From Knoellia sinensis KCTC 19936 (lineage in GTDB: Bacteria; Actinomycetota; Actinomycetes; Actinomycetales; Dermatophilaceae), in contig NZ_AVPJ01000008.1 in the NCBI RefSeq assembly GCF_000768705.1, positions 93,141 through 157,140 on the forward strand: a stretch of 64,000 nt of DNA, written 5' to 3'. Positions 41,887-50,758 of the stretch are shown in pieces. The notes under the pieces were generated by a model, which saw only the letters and a list, made by a program, of their open reading frames with translations, was not told the origin of the DNA and did not search any database. Position numbers and translations under genes: made by a program. Within the stretch, counting starts at the first letter, position 1. Every line of letters begins with the position of its first letter.

Positions 41887-42737
41887 TCGTCGCGCTCCTG
41901 CTCGCTCTAACAGTGGCGCTCGCGGGTCCGGCGGCCGCAGAGCCGACCCCACCTCCAGGCTCCACCGACGGGAGTTCCACCGGCGACGGCGCGAAGATCA
42001 CGATCACGCTGGAGGAGATCAAGGAGGCGGCTCGCGAGGCGGCGGCCTCGGTCGGGAAACCTGGCCCGCGCTGGCAATACAGGACGCGCATCAACTGCAC
42101 GTCCGGCGACGCCGACACTGGCTGCGGCGCAGCCGCGGCTGCCTGCACCAACGGCCAGTTCCAGGCGGTCGTCCTGCGCCGCATGGTCGACCCCGACGGG
42201 ACACCCGTCCGGGGCGCCCAGGGTCAGTGGACCGCCTGGGGCGTCACCTGTTTCCCGGACCGGCTGCCCGGCAACACCCTCCCGTCAATCGCCCAGATCC
42301 GGCAGGCCTTCCGCGAGGTCGAGTTCACCAAGGGTGGACTCAGCATCCAGCCCGTCGGCAATGTCACCCTGGTCAACCTCCCGACGTACTTCGAGGCCAC
42401 GTGGCCCGAAGCCGGAATCGGACCCGACGAGATCGACGCCTCGGCCCTGCTCGGCTACCGGCTCGAGATCCAGCCGACGCTGCAGTCGCTCACCTACGTG
42501 TATGGCGACGGCAACAAGAGTGAGCCCACCACCTCGCTCGGAGGCCCGCACCCGGCCGGCGACATCAGGTGGACCTACAAGCAGCCGGGCCAGATGGCGA
42601 CCCGCGTCGATACGACGTACGGGGGCAGGTTCCGGCTCGAGGGAGGCCCATGGATGACGATCCCCGACACCGTCACCGTCCAGGGCACACCGGCCACCCT
42701 CACCGTTCGCGAAGCCAAGGCCCGCCTCTACGAGTGA
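41856..42737 (+). CDS. Secreted protein of unknown function
   Basis: The 293-residue protein starts MADVRRREHVIVALLLALTV and has a signal peptide ending near GPAAAEP. A mature domain follows with cysteines (INCTSGDADTGCGAAAAACT) and PKD-like beta strands (YRLEIQPTLQSLTYVYGDG, PGQMATRVDTTYGGRFRLE). The start could also be GTG 41841 or GTG 41883; the ATG at 41856 keeps the RRR needed for export. It overlaps the upstream lipoprotein gene, so the two are co-expressed. Confidence 0.65.
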   Translation: MADVRRREHVIVALLLALTVALAGPAAAEPTPPPGSTDGSSTGDGAKITITLEEIKEAAREAAASVGKPGPRWQYRTRINCTSGDADTGCGAAAAACTNGQFQAVVLRRMVDPDGTPVRGAQGQWTAWGVTCFPDRLPGNTLPSIAQIRQAFREVEFTKGGLSIQPVGNVTLVNLPTYFEATWPEAGIGPDEIDASALLGYRLEIQPTLQSLTYVYGDGNKSEPTTSLGGPHPAGDIRWTYKQPGQMATRVDTTYGGRFRLEGGPWMTIPDTVTVQGTPATLTVREAKARLYE

Positions 42738-42759
42738 CCAACCTCCGAGTTTGTGCCAG

Positions 42760-43617
42760 TCAGGTGGTCTTGGTGCGACGCCGGTTCAGCAGAGTTCGAG
42801 CGACAACGAGGGCGAGCGCCAGCACGACCGCGAGCCAGAGCCAGTTGGCATAGGTCGTCGCCGACGCCTGGGCGACCTCGACGCCCTGCTCCCGGATGAG
42901 GTCGACCACCCCCCGACCCACGACCTTCGCCCCCTCGGCCGGGTCCGAGCCGGCAAGTCCGGGTCGCAGCTGCGACCAACCGTGATGCAGGCCAACGGAG
43001 ACCAGCACAGCGAGCAGCCACGTGATCACGACTCGCACGACCGCCCACACCGTCGGCGCCACCCGGTCCTTGCTCGCGACCCAGAACGGCAACGCGACCG
43101 CGACGGCCAACAGCGGCCCACGCGACCACGTCGCCGGCGACAGCCCGGCCACTACTGCGAGGAAGGTCGCCACCTCGACCGGTCCCCCGTGAGCCCGAGC
43201 GCCGACCCACAACCCGAGCAGCATGCCCAGCCCCGCCAATCCAGCCAGCACAGGACGCTCGCCAGCCAGCAGGTCGGCCGACCCATCAGCGAGCACCCAG
43301 GCGGTCACGGTGAGCCCGAACGCGATCCCGAACCGCGGCCACGGCGCCTTCACCAGCGCCGACACGACGGCCGCGGCTGCCAGACACCCCAGGAACACGA
43401 CGCTTCCCTGCGCAACCACGCCCGAAGCGGAAGGGGCGGTGAGAGGCAGACGCATCCACCCGGCATACCCACCGAATCCGGCGGGCCACCAGAGCAGCGC
43501 CGCGAGGATCGCCGCCAAGAACGGCCGCCCGCGTCTCGCAAGCGTCCGCCAGCTGCGATCACTCGTGGCCGACGGGGCAGCGGAAGCCGCCTCGGTCTGT
43601 GTCTGCGCAGTGCCCAT
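42760..43617 (-). CDS. Multi-pass membrane protein, function unknown
   Basis: The 285-residue protein has a short cytoplasmic start (MGTAQTQTEAASAAP), about seven or eight hydrophobic helices (FLAAILAALLWWPAGFGGYA, GSVVFLGCLAAAAVVSALV, GLAGLGMLLGLWVGA, among others) and a basic tail (NRRRTKTT). No transporter family is recognised. The ATG at 43617 is preferred; the frame extends upstream into non-coding sequence. It converges on the secreted-protein gene with only 22 bases between stops. Confidence 0.65.
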   Translation of the reverse strand: MGTAQTQTEAASAAPSATSDRSWRTLARRGRPFLAAILAALLWWPAGFGGYAGWMRLPLTAPSASGVVAQGSVVFLGCLAAAAVVSALVKAPWPRFGIAFGLTVTAWVLADGSADLLAGERPVLAGLAGLGMLLGLWVGARAHGGPVEVATFLAVVAGLSPATWSRGPLLAVAVALPFWVASKDRVAPTVWAVVRVVITWLLAVLVSVGLHHGWSQLRPGLAGSDPAEGAKVVGRGVVDLIREQGVEVAQASATTYANWLWLAVVLALALVVARTLLNRRRTKTT

Positions 43618-43806
43618 GGGCGGGAGGTTACTGCGAGTCACCCGGCGAGTGGCCGCGAGAGTGCCGCTCGTCGCACCGCCCACCGCATTCGGCCCGCCTC
43701 CCGGCGACGAGGAACGGACCCGGTGTTGTCGTGCGACGCCAGACACGGTTGGCTGGACGGGATCGTGTTGCGCATCACTGAGTCCCCAATGACGAGGAGC
43801 CCCGAA

Positions 43807-45792
43807 GTGACCGACGAGAACCTCTCCAGCCACCTGGCCGAACTCGACCTCTCACCCAACGCCGAGCTCGCAGCAGCGGCCAACGGGACCGAGGCGCTCT
43901 TCGCAGAGGCCGACGCAGACTTCGAGGCCTTCTGGGCCAAGCAGGCCCGCGAGCGCCTCACCTGGAGCAAGGACTTCGACCAGACCCTCGACTGGTCCGG
44001 CGCACCGTTCGCGAAGTGGTTCGTCGGGGGCGAGCTCAACGTCGCCTACAACTGCGTCGATCGTCACGTCGAGGCCGGCAACGGCGACCGCGTTGCGATC
44101 CACTTCGAGGGCGAGGGAGGCGACACCCGGACGATCACGTATGCCGACCTGCTGGCCGACGTGTCCCGCGCGGCGAACGCTCTGATCGAGCTGGGCGTGA
44201 AGACGGGTGACCGGGTCGCGATCTATCTCCCGATGATTCCCGAGGCCATCGCGACGATGCTCGCGTGCGCCCGCCTCGGCGCCCCGCACTCGGTGATCTT
44301 CGGCGGCTTCTCCGCCGAGGCACTGCGCACCCGCATCAATGACGCCGAGGCGCGCGTCGTCGTCACGGCGGACGGTCAGTGGCGTCGCGGCAAGGCCGCC
44401 CCGCTCAAGCCCGCCGTCGACGAGGCCCTCGCGGGCGGCGACACCCCCGTCGAGAAGGTCCTCGTCGTCAAGCGCACCGAGTCCGAGGTCGAGTGGACCG
44501 ACGGCCGCGATGTCTGGTGGCACGACCTCGTCGACAAGCAGAGCCCCGAGCACACGGCCGAGCCCATGGACAGCGAACACCCGCTCTTCATCCTCTACAC
44601 GTCCGGGACCACGGGGAAGCCGAAGGGCATCTTCCACACGACGGCCGGATATCTGACGCAGACGGCATACACGAATTCCGTTGTGCACGACGTGCATCCG
44701 GAGACGGACGTCTACTGGTGCACCGCCGACATCGGCTGGGTGACCGGCCACTCCTACATCGTCTACGGGCCGCTCGCCAACGGCGCGACGCAGGTCCTCT
44801 ACGAAGGCACGCCGGACACTCCGCACCAGGGCCGCTGGTGGGAGATCATCGAGAAGTACAAGGTGTCGGTCCTCTACACCGCCCCCACTGCGATCCGGAC
44901 GTTCATGAAGTGGGGCGACGACATCCCCGCGAAGTTCGACCTGTCGTCGATCCGCGTCCTCGGCTCTGTCGGTGAGCCGATCAACCCCGAGGCGTGGCTC
45001 TGGTACCGCAAGAACATCGGCGGCGAGAAGGCGCCCATCGTCGACACGTGGTGGCAGACCGAGACGGGCGCGATCATGATCAGCCCCCTCCCCGGCGTCA
45101 CGACGCTGGAGCCCGGCTCGGCACAGCGTCCGATCCCCGGCATCAGCGCCGAGATCCTCGACGACGAGGGCCAGCCGTTCACGGAGCCCGAGAAGGTGGG
45201 CTACCTCGTGCTCACCAAGCCGTGGCCGTCGATGCTGCGCGGCATCTGGGGCGACCCGGAGCGCTACAAGGAGACCTACTGGAGCCGCTTCGGCGACAAG
45301 TACTACTTCGCCGGCGACGGCGCCAAGTACGACGCCAAGGGCAACATCTGGCTTCTCGGCCGCGTCGACGACGTCATGAACGTCTCGGGCCACCGCCTCT
45401 CGACGGCCGAGATCGAGTCGGCTCTCGTGTCGCACCCCGCCGTTGCGGAGGCTGCCGTCGTCGGCGCGGCCGACGACACGACGGGCCAGGCCGTCGTCGC
45501 GTTCACGATCCTCCGCCAGGAGTACGTCGATCGAGCCGACGAACACGGTGAAGGCGCGGACCTCGTCCAGGAGTTGCGCAACCACGTGGCCAAGGAGATC
45601 GGCCCGATCGCCAAGCCGCGCTCGATCATGATCGTCCCCGAGCTCCCCAAGACCCGCTCCGGCAAGATCATGCGCCGCCTCCTCAAGGACGTCGCCGAGA
45701 ACCGCGAGGTCGGTGATGTCACGACGCTCGCCGACTCGTCGGTCATGAACCTCATCCAGCAGGGCCTGTCGTCCGGAGGCTCCTCCGACTAG
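43807..45792 (+). CDS. acs: Acetyl-CoA synthetase
   Basis: The roughly 661-residue enzyme has the AMP-binding motif LYTSGTTGKPKG, TWWQTETGAIMISPL, the hinge region LLGRVDDVMNVSGHRLSTAE and the acetylatable catalytic-lysine motif PKTRSGKIMRR. It converts acetate, ATP and CoA to acetyl-CoA. The GTG at 43807 has a GAGGAG ribosome site; the ATG at 43789 has none. It works with the ActP symporter at 34.9 kb. The GNAT gene four bases downstream could encode a modifier of Acs by lysine acetylation, a hypothesis only. Confidence 0.95.
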   Translation: MTDENLSSHLAELDLSPNAELAAAANGTEALFAEADADFEAFWAKQARERLTWSKDFDQTLDWSGAPFAKWFVGGELNVAYNCVDRHVEAGNGDRVAIHFEGEGGDTRTITYADLLADVSRAANALIELGVKTGDRVAIYLPMIPEAIATMLACARLGAPHSVIFGGFSAEALRTRINDAEARVVVTADGQWRRGKAAPLKPAVDEALAGGDTPVEKVLVVKRTESEVEWTDGRDVWWHDLVDKQSPEHTAEPMDSEHPLFILYTSGTTGKPKGIFHTTAGYLTQTAYTNSVVHDVHPETDVYWCTADIGWVTGHSYIVYGPLANGATQVLYEGTPDTPHQGRWWEIIEKYKVSVLYTAPTAIRTFMKWGDDIPAKFDLSSIRVLGSVGEPINPEAWLWYRKNIGGEKAPIVDTWWQTETGAIMISPLPGVTTLEPGSAQRPIPGISAEILDDEGQPFTEPEKVGYLVLTKPWPSMLRGIWGDPERYKETYWSRFGDKYYFAGDGAKYDAKGNIWLLGRVDDVMNVSGHRLSTAEIESALVSHPAVAEAAVVGAADDTTGQAVVAFTILRQEYVDRADEHGEGADLVQELRNHVAKEIGPIAKPRSIMIVPELPKTRSGKIMRRLLKDVAENREVGDVTTLADSSVMNLIQQGLSSGGSSD

Positions 45793-45796
45793 TCGC

Positions 45797-46399
45797 GTGG
45801 ATCCCCTGCGTCCGTGTGTCGCCGGTGATCGGGCAGCGTTGTACGACGTCTGCCTGCTCACCGGCGATTCCGGTTCCGACGCCAGCCCTCTGTATGCCGT
45901 GCCGCACCTTCTCGGGGACGTGTACGTCGGTCCCTACGTCACCTTCGAACCCGGGCTCGCGACGGTGTTCGACGACGGGGCTGGGGCGCAGGGCTATGTG
46001 CTCGGGGCGCTGGACACCAGGGCGTTCGAGGCGCGGTGCGAGAAGTCGTGGTGGCCCTCGCTCCGGGCGGCACACCCTCTGGGGTCGGTGGCCGAGGGGA
46101 CGGCGGACGCGCGACTCGTGGCACTGATCCACGACCCGCCTGCGGCGCCGGATCACGTTGTGCGAGAACATCCGTCGCACCTGCATGTGGACCTGCTGCC
46201 TCGCTGGCAGGGCGGCGGGTGGGGCCGTCGCCTGATGGAGCGACTGTTCGCCCAACTCGCGGCGGCGGGCTCTCCCGGTGTCCATCTCGGGGTGGGTCGT
46301 GGGAATGATCGGGCGATCGCCTTCTACGAACGGCTGGGCTTCACCGTCCTCGACGACACCTCAGCCGACGCGCTGTTCCTCGGCTGCCGCCTCTTCTGA
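45797..46399 (+). CDS. GNAT family N-acetyltransferase
   Basis: The 200-residue protein has the acetyl-CoA-binding segment LLPRWQGGGWGRRLMERLF (the R/Q-x-x-G-x-G/A loop) and GVHLGVGRGNDRAIAFYERLGF, the standard GNAT C-terminal half. The N-terminal half (LYAVPHLLGDVYVGPYVTF) fits the group acting on small molecules or proteins. It follows acs by four bases. Bacterial Acs is controlled by GNAT-type acetyltransferases, but the target here is not known. Confidence 0.85.
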   Translation: MDPLRPCVAGDRAALYDVCLLTGDSGSDASPLYAVPHLLGDVYVGPYVTFEPGLATVFDDGAGAQGYVLGALDTRAFEARCEKSWWPSLRAAHPLGSVAEGTADARLVALIHDPPAAPDHVVREHPSHLHVDLLPRWQGGGWGRRLMERLFAQLAAAGSPGVHLGVGRGNDRAIAFYERLGFTVLDDTSADALFLGCRLF

Positions 46400-46522
46400 C
46401 GCCAGCCAGCTCGTCGGGGGCAGGTGCCTGGGTCAACGGGAGGGTTCGTTCCGGTTCCGCCGACGGATGGACGGCCGATTGCCCGAATCTCATACTGAAC
46501 GTGAGGCAGGAGGTGGTCCACC

Positions 46523-47905
46523 ATGACTGTCGCTGTTCGCGCGGGAGAGCACGCGCTGGTCCTTGGGGCGAGCATGTCGGGGCTGCTCGCCGCCCGGGTT
46601 CTCGCGGATGCCTACGACCGGGTCACGGTCGTCGAGCGCGATGTGCTGCCCGTCGGAGCCGAGCACCGCCGGGGTGTCCCTCAGGACCGTCACCCGCACC
46701 TGCTCCTGCCAGGTGGCGCCCGGGTCATGGACGACCTGTTGCCGGGGTTGCTCGATGACCTGGCGGCCGCCGGATCGGCGGTCCTGACCGAGGACTACTC
46801 GAAATTCCACTTCGATCTGAACGGCAGGGTGGTGGCAAAGACCGGGCCCCCGAAGCAGCCCTTGACGTTCCACCTGCAGACCCGCCCCTTCCTCGAGGCA
46901 CGAGTTCGTCAACGCGTTCGCGAGCTCCCGAACGTGACCATGCGGGACGGCCATGTGGTCCTGGATCTGGCCGCCACCAACGGTGGGCGGGTCACGGGAG
47001 CCCAAGTGGCCCCGCGCGCAGGCGGCGACGGCGAGGTGATCGCGGCCGATCTGGTCGTCGACGCCACGGGCCGCGCGGGCCGAACCCCTGCATTCCTGAC
47101 CCGCCACGGCTTCGACAAGCCGTCGGAGGACAGGATCGCGGCGCGCGTCACCTATCAAGCCCAGCTCCTGCACTGGCCGATCGACACGATTCCCGAGGTC
47201 CTGTTCGGGGTGGACGCGACCGTGGAGCGCCCCATCGCCATCAACATCATCCCGCAGGAGAACGACACCGCCATGTTCTGGCTCTACGGCATGGTGGGTC
47301 GTGAGCCGCCGACCACCTTGGACGCCATGATCGAGTGGGTCGCGGACCTGTGCCCACCCCATGTGATGGCGGCGTTGCGCAACGCCACACCCATCGGGCC
47401 GACCTCCCAGCATCGAATTCCCGTCGCAGTGTGGCGTCGCTTCGACCACATGAAGACGTTCCCAGAGGGCTTGGTGGTGATCGGCGATGCCATCTGCGTG
47501 TTCAACCCCACCTACGGGCAAGGGATGACCGTGGCTGCCCTTCAAGCGCGTTCGCTCCAGGCCTGTCTGACCCACGGCGACACGGATCTCGCGCGACGCT
47601 TCTTCCGAGCGTCCGCGAAGCCGATCTCGCTGGCCTGGTCGTTCGCAGCGGCGGGCGACCTTGCCTACCCGGAGGCCGAGGGCAAGCGGACCGTCCAGTT
47701 CAGAATCGGCAACCGGCTCAACAATCTCGTCATCGCCGCGGCCACGACGGACGTCGAGGTGTATGCGAAGGTCATGAAGGTGAGCTCCTTCGTGGAGCCA
47801 CCGTCCGCGTTCCTCGCCCCGACCTATCTGGCGCGCCTGCTCCGCGGAAACCTGCGGGCACGGAAGATCGCCGCCAACCAGCGATCTCGCAAGGCCTGGG
47901 CCTGA
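46523..47905 (+). CDS. FAD-dependent oxidoreductase (monooxygenase/reductase type)
   Basis: The 460-residue protein has the FAD dinucleotide-binding start LVLGASMSGLLAARVLADAY, then VTVVERD. A DG motif, VVDATGRAGRTPAFLTRHG, and GLVVIGDAICVFNPTYGQGM also mark the p-hydroxybenzoate hydroxylase-type fold. It has no signal peptide. Substrates of this broad class include aromatics and isoprenoids; here it is unknown. The ATG at 46523 follows AGGAGG. It stands as a single gene between GNAT and nhaA. Confidence 0.85.
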   Translation: MTVAVRAGEHALVLGASMSGLLAARVLADAYDRVTVVERDVLPVGAEHRRGVPQDRHPHLLLPGGARVMDDLLPGLLDDLAAAGSAVLTEDYSKFHFDLNGRVVAKTGPPKQPLTFHLQTRPFLEARVRQRVRELPNVTMRDGHVVLDLAATNGGRVTGAQVAPRAGGDGEVIAADLVVDATGRAGRTPAFLTRHGFDKPSEDRIAARVTYQAQLLHWPIDTIPEVLFGVDATVERPIAINIIPQENDTAMFWLYGMVGREPPTTLDAMIEWVADLCPPHVMAALRNATPIGPTSQHRIPVAVWRRFDHMKTFPEGLVVIGDAICVFNPTYGQGMTVAALQARSLQACLTHGDTDLARRFFRASAKPISLAWSFAAAGDLAYPEAEGKRTVQFRIGNRLNNLVIAAATTDVEVYAKVMKVSSFVEPPSAFLAPTYLARLLRGNLRARKIAANQRSRKAWA

Positions 47906-47914
47906 GCGCTCCGG

Positions 47915-47934
47915 TCGGCGGCAGCGCCCGCCGA
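47915..47934. terminator. Short hairpin after the FAD oxidoreductase gene
   Basis: TCGGCGG-CAGCGC-CCGCCGA forms a 7-bp stem 10 bases past the stop. It is a likely terminator but short. Confidence 0.5.
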
Positions 47935-48013
47935 GCCACCGCCGGTAGGGTTGCCTGCAGGTGCGCCGGGAAGTCTGGTCGGCAACGACTGCGCCGACCC
48001 CACGAAGGACCAC

Positions 48014-49366
48014 ATGATCACTCCCGCCGCACGCGATCGCCTCTTCCGCCGCCCCACGTGGGCCGAGGCGCAGGTCGTCACGAAGGCGCTCCGCACCGAG
48101 ACCGTTGGCGGCGCGATTCTCCTCATTGCCGCCGTCGCGGCACTCGTGTGGGCGAACTCGCCGTGGCAAGACTCGTATGCCGCGTTGCGCGACTTCTCGT
48201 TGGGCTACGAGCCGTGGCACCTCGACCTGTCCTTGGGGACGTGGGCGGCCGACGGGTTGCTGGCGATCTTCTTCTTCGTCGCCGGGCTCGAACTCAAACG
48301 CGAGTTCCTCGTCGGGGACCTGCGCTCGCCGGCCAAGGCTCTGGTGCCCGTCATCGCCGCCGCAGCCGGTGTTGCAGTGCCCGCGCTGCTCTTCGTCGCC
48401 ACTGTCCTGATCGCGGGGGCGGACTCGGACGCGCTGCGCGGGTGGGCCGTGCCGACCGCCACCGACATTGCTTTCGCGCTCGCGGTGCTGGCGGTCATCG
48501 GGTCGCACCTGCCGTCGGGCCTTCGGTCTTTCCTGCTGACCCTGGCGGTCGTCGATGACCTCATCGCCATCACGATCATTGCGATCTTCTACACGGAGGG
48601 GCTGTCGCTGGCGCCTTTGCTGCTGGCGCTGCTGCCCCTGGCGCTCTTCGCGTTCTTGGTCCAGCGGCGGGTCGTCCTGTGGTGGGTGCTCGTGCCGTTG
48701 GCATTCGCGACGTGGGCGTTGGTGCACGCATCGGGAGTGCACGCGACCGTTGCCGGGGTGCTGCTCGGGCTCGTCGTGCCGGTCCGACCGCGTGCGGTCG
48801 TGCCTTCGGCGGCGACGCTCTCCGGCAAGGTCGACGTCGCGCAGCGGCTGGAGCACCGACTGAGGCCGCTGTCGGCCGGGTTCGCGGTGCCCGTCTTCGC
48901 GTTCTTCGCCGCTGGTGTCTCGATCGGTGGCGGCGGCTTCGGTGCTGCGCTGCGTGATCCGGTCGCCATCGGGATTGTCGTCGGCCTGGTCGTCGGCAAG
49001 CTGATCGGCGTGCTGGGCAGCACCTTCCTCCTGTCGAGGTACACCCGCGCCGAACTCGACAGCGACCTCTCGTGGAGCGACATCATCGGGTTGTCGTTGC
49101 TCACCGGGGTGGGGTTCACAGTGTCCCTGCTCGTGGGTGAGTTGGCGTTCGGCGCCGGCTCGCCGCGCGACGAGCACGCGAAGATCGCGGTGATCGCCGG
49201 GTCACTCATCGCGGCAGTGCTCGCGTCGGTGGTCCTGCGCCGGCGCAACGCGGTGAATCGCCGGATCGCGCACGAAGACACGATCGACGCCGACGCCGAC
49301 GGCATCCCCGACACCTTCCAGACCCATGACGCCAGGCTCACCGAGGACGACAAGCCCACCCATTGA
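48014..49366 (+). CDS. nhaA: Na+/H+ antiporter NhaA
   Basis: The 450-residue membrane protein has the NhaA hallmarks: [47 protein letters not shown] (the paired aspartates that carry Na+/H+) and [19 protein letters not shown]. It removes sodium at alkaline pH. Its 12 helices are followed by a charged tail ([20 protein letters not shown]). GAAGGA lies upstream of the ATG at 48014. A perfect 33-bp hairpin follows. Confidence 0.95.
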   Translation: MITPAARDRLFRRPTWAEAQVVTKALRTETVGGAILLIAAVAALVWANSPWQDSYAALRDFSLGYEPWHLDLSLGTWAADGLLAIFFFVAGLELKREFLVGDLRSPAKALVPVIAAAAGVAVPALLFVATVLIAGADSDALRGWAVPTATDIAFALAVLAVIGSHLPSGLRSFLLTLAVVDDLIAITIIAIFYTEGLSLAPLLLALLPLALFAFLVQRRVVLWWVLVPLAFATWALVHASGVHATVAGVLLGLVVPVRPRAVVPSAATLSGKVDVAQRLEHRLRPLSAGFAVPVFAFFAAGVSIGGGGFGAALRDPVAIGIVVGLVVGKLIGVLGSTFLLSRYTRAELDSDLSWSDIIGLSLLTGVGFTVSLLVGELAFGAGSPRDEHAKIAVIAGSLIAAVLASVVLRRRNAVNRRIAHEDTIDADADGIPDTFQTHDARLTEDDKPTH

Positions 49367-49385
49367 ACGGCCCTGACGGTCCTCC

Positions 49386-49465
49386 GTCCCGAACTCACCG
49401 AATTCCTCGGTTCGGGACGTGCAACGTTCAATGTCCCGAACCGAGGAATTCGGTGAGTTCGGGAC
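49386..49465. terminator. Perfect 33-bp inverted repeat after nhaA (GGTGAGTTCGGGAC family)
   Basis: Arms 49386-49418 and 49433-49465 are exact reverse complements around a 14-base loop. Each carries the core GGTGAGTTCGGGAC in opposite orientation. It starts 20 bases past the nhaA stop and is closely related to the hairpin at 27667-27743. Confidence 0.9.
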
Positions 49466-49569
49466 AACTGGCAGGCGCGCCGACGGACAGGGGCGAGCAC
49501 CCGGCATACCAATGGGTAAGGTCGGTAACCAGTCGCCCGAACCCCTCACGACCTGCGAAGGTGAGCAGC

Positions 49570-49956
49570 ATGACAAGCGGAACCGGACCCGAGCGGACCA
49601 TCGGCCAACTCGTCGCCGACGCCACCCATGACGTGCAGGGGATCATCCGCAGCGAGATCGCTCTCGCCAAGGCCGAGGTCTCCGGCGGCGCCAAGGTCAT
49701 GGGCAAGGGGGCCGGACTCCTCGGTGGTGCTGCGTTCCTCGGACTGCTCGGCCTGATCTTCCTGTTCCACACCCTCGCTCGCGTCATCGCGGAGTGGCTG
49801 CCGGTGTGGGCGGGCTACGGCATCGTGACGCTGGTCCTCTTCATCATCGCCGCCATCCTCGGGGTCCTCGGCAAGAATGCGCTCGCCAAGGCGAAGCCCG
49901 CGCCGAAGCGCGCCATCTCCGAGGCGCAGCAGACGATCGCCACCCTCAAGTCCTGA
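49570..49956 (+). CDS. Phage-holin-like small membrane protein (actinobacterial Holin-X type)
   Basis: The 128-residue protein has an amphipathic N-terminus (RTIGQLVADATHDVQGIIRS), two membrane helices (GLLGGAAFLGLLGLIFLFHT and YGIVTLVLFIIAAILGVLG) and a basic tail. It fits the chromosomal holin-X family, not a prophage: no lysis or phage genes are near. In mycobacteria a similar gene occupies this place between acs and nth, from memory. Function is unknown. Confidence 0.8.
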   Translation: MTSGTGPERTIGQLVADATHDVQGIIRSEIALAKAEVSGGAKVMGKGAGLLGGAAFLGLLGLIFLFHTLARVIAEWLPVWAGYGIVTLVLFIIAAILGVLGKNALAKAKPAPKRAISEAQQTIATLKS

Positions 49957-49965
49957 CCCACCCAG

Positions 49966-50071
49966 CGTCCGCAGTTGTGGTCGCCTGGGCGACCAATCTT
50001 GCGGACGTTGCGGGTATGCCGTCCGCTCGCGTCCGCAACTCTGGTCGCCAAGGCGACCAATCCTGCGGACG
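49966..50071. repeat. Twin 42-bp hairpin units with a 13-mer between
   Basis: Unit 1 (49966-50007) and unit 2 (50030-50071) each begin CGTCCGCA, end TGCGGACG and hold an inner GGTCGCC..GGCGACC stem. They lie in the same orientation, 22 bases apart, with GTATGCCGTCCGC (50014-50026) between. They fill the spacer between convergent genes and could act as paired terminators. Confidence 0.8.
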
Positions 50072-50086
50072 CACGAGCCTCACGCG

Positions 50087-50758
50087 TCAGGCGCGGTTGC
50101 GCATCCATTCCGAGAGGACATGCTCCGGGATCGGGCGCTCCAGGGTGTCGTCCCACGGCTGGGTCAGCCCGGCCAGGTCGAACACCGCGTTGAGCAGCAG
50201 CGCCGTGAAACCCCAGACGAACAGGCCGCCGGCCTCGAACCCCGGCCCCCGATAACCTGACGGGTGCGTCACCGTGAAGCGACGTCCGGGATCGAGCAAC
50301 TCGTCGACCCTCACCCGCTCGACCCGCTCGACCTCGCGCGGGTCGACCACCCGGACCTCGCCCGGCTCCGGCCACCAGCCCAGCACGGGGGTCACCGCGT
50401 TGGCACTCGGGGTGAGATACAGCGGCGGCATCGCGCCCACGACCTCCACGCTGGCCGGCACCACACCGACTTCCTCCTCGGCCTCGCGCAGGGCCGCGTC
50501 GATCGGTCCCGCATCGGTGGGATCAACCCGCCCACCGGGGAACGACACCTGCCCGGGGTGGGCCCTCAGGTGGCGCGAGCGTGCTGTCAGGACAACGTCT
50601 TCCCCGCCGTCGCCCGTCGGGCCAAAGAGCATGAGCACCGCCGACAACTTCGTCGCACCCTCGGGCGGTGCGAACGTCGAAAACGCCTCGGGCTCCTCGG
50701 CCTCGACGGTCGCGACGACGCGGTCGAGCCATTCGGGGCGAGAGTTCGACGCAGCCAT
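50087..50758 (-). CDS. Nudix hydrolase, CoA-pyrophosphatase type
   Basis: The 223-residue protein has a Nudix box GGRVDPTDAGPIDAALREAE EEVGV (consensus GX5EX7REUXEEXGU with small variation) and the preceding FPGG, plus LTARSRHLRAHPGQVSFPGG, typical of CoA diphosphatases. It would hydrolyse CoA or other nucleoside diphosphate derivatives. The start ([10 protein letters not shown]) overlaps the nth stop (ATGA), so it is co-transcribed with nth, the order seen in mycobacteria. Confidence 0.88.
   Translation of the reverse strand: MAASNSRPEWLDRVVATVEAEEPEAFSTFAPPEGATKLSAVLMLFGPTGDGGEDVVLTARSRHLRAHPGQVSFPGGRVDPTDAGPIDAALREAEEEVGVVPASVEVVGAMPPLYLTPSANAVTPVLGWWPEPGEVRVVDPREVERVERVRVDELLDPGRRFTVTHPSGYRGPGFEAGGLFVWGFTALLLNAVFDLAGLTQPWDDTLERPIPEHVLSEWMRNRA

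Noticed and set aside
43852..45861. A 669-codon open frame antisense to acs
   Set aside because: It is a shadow of acs: rich in Arg, Asp, Val and Leu, with no family resemblance and no ribosome site. Strong GC bias keeps the opposite strand free of stops.
46490..49177. An 895-codon open frame antisense to the FAD oxidoreductase and nhaA
   Set aside because: Its composition (runs of Arg, Gln, Asp, His) is that of a mirror frame, and both sense genes are clear family members.
49570..49956. Prophage holin
   Set aside because: No other phage genes are near, and similar holin-X proteins are ordinary chromosomal genes in actinobacteria.
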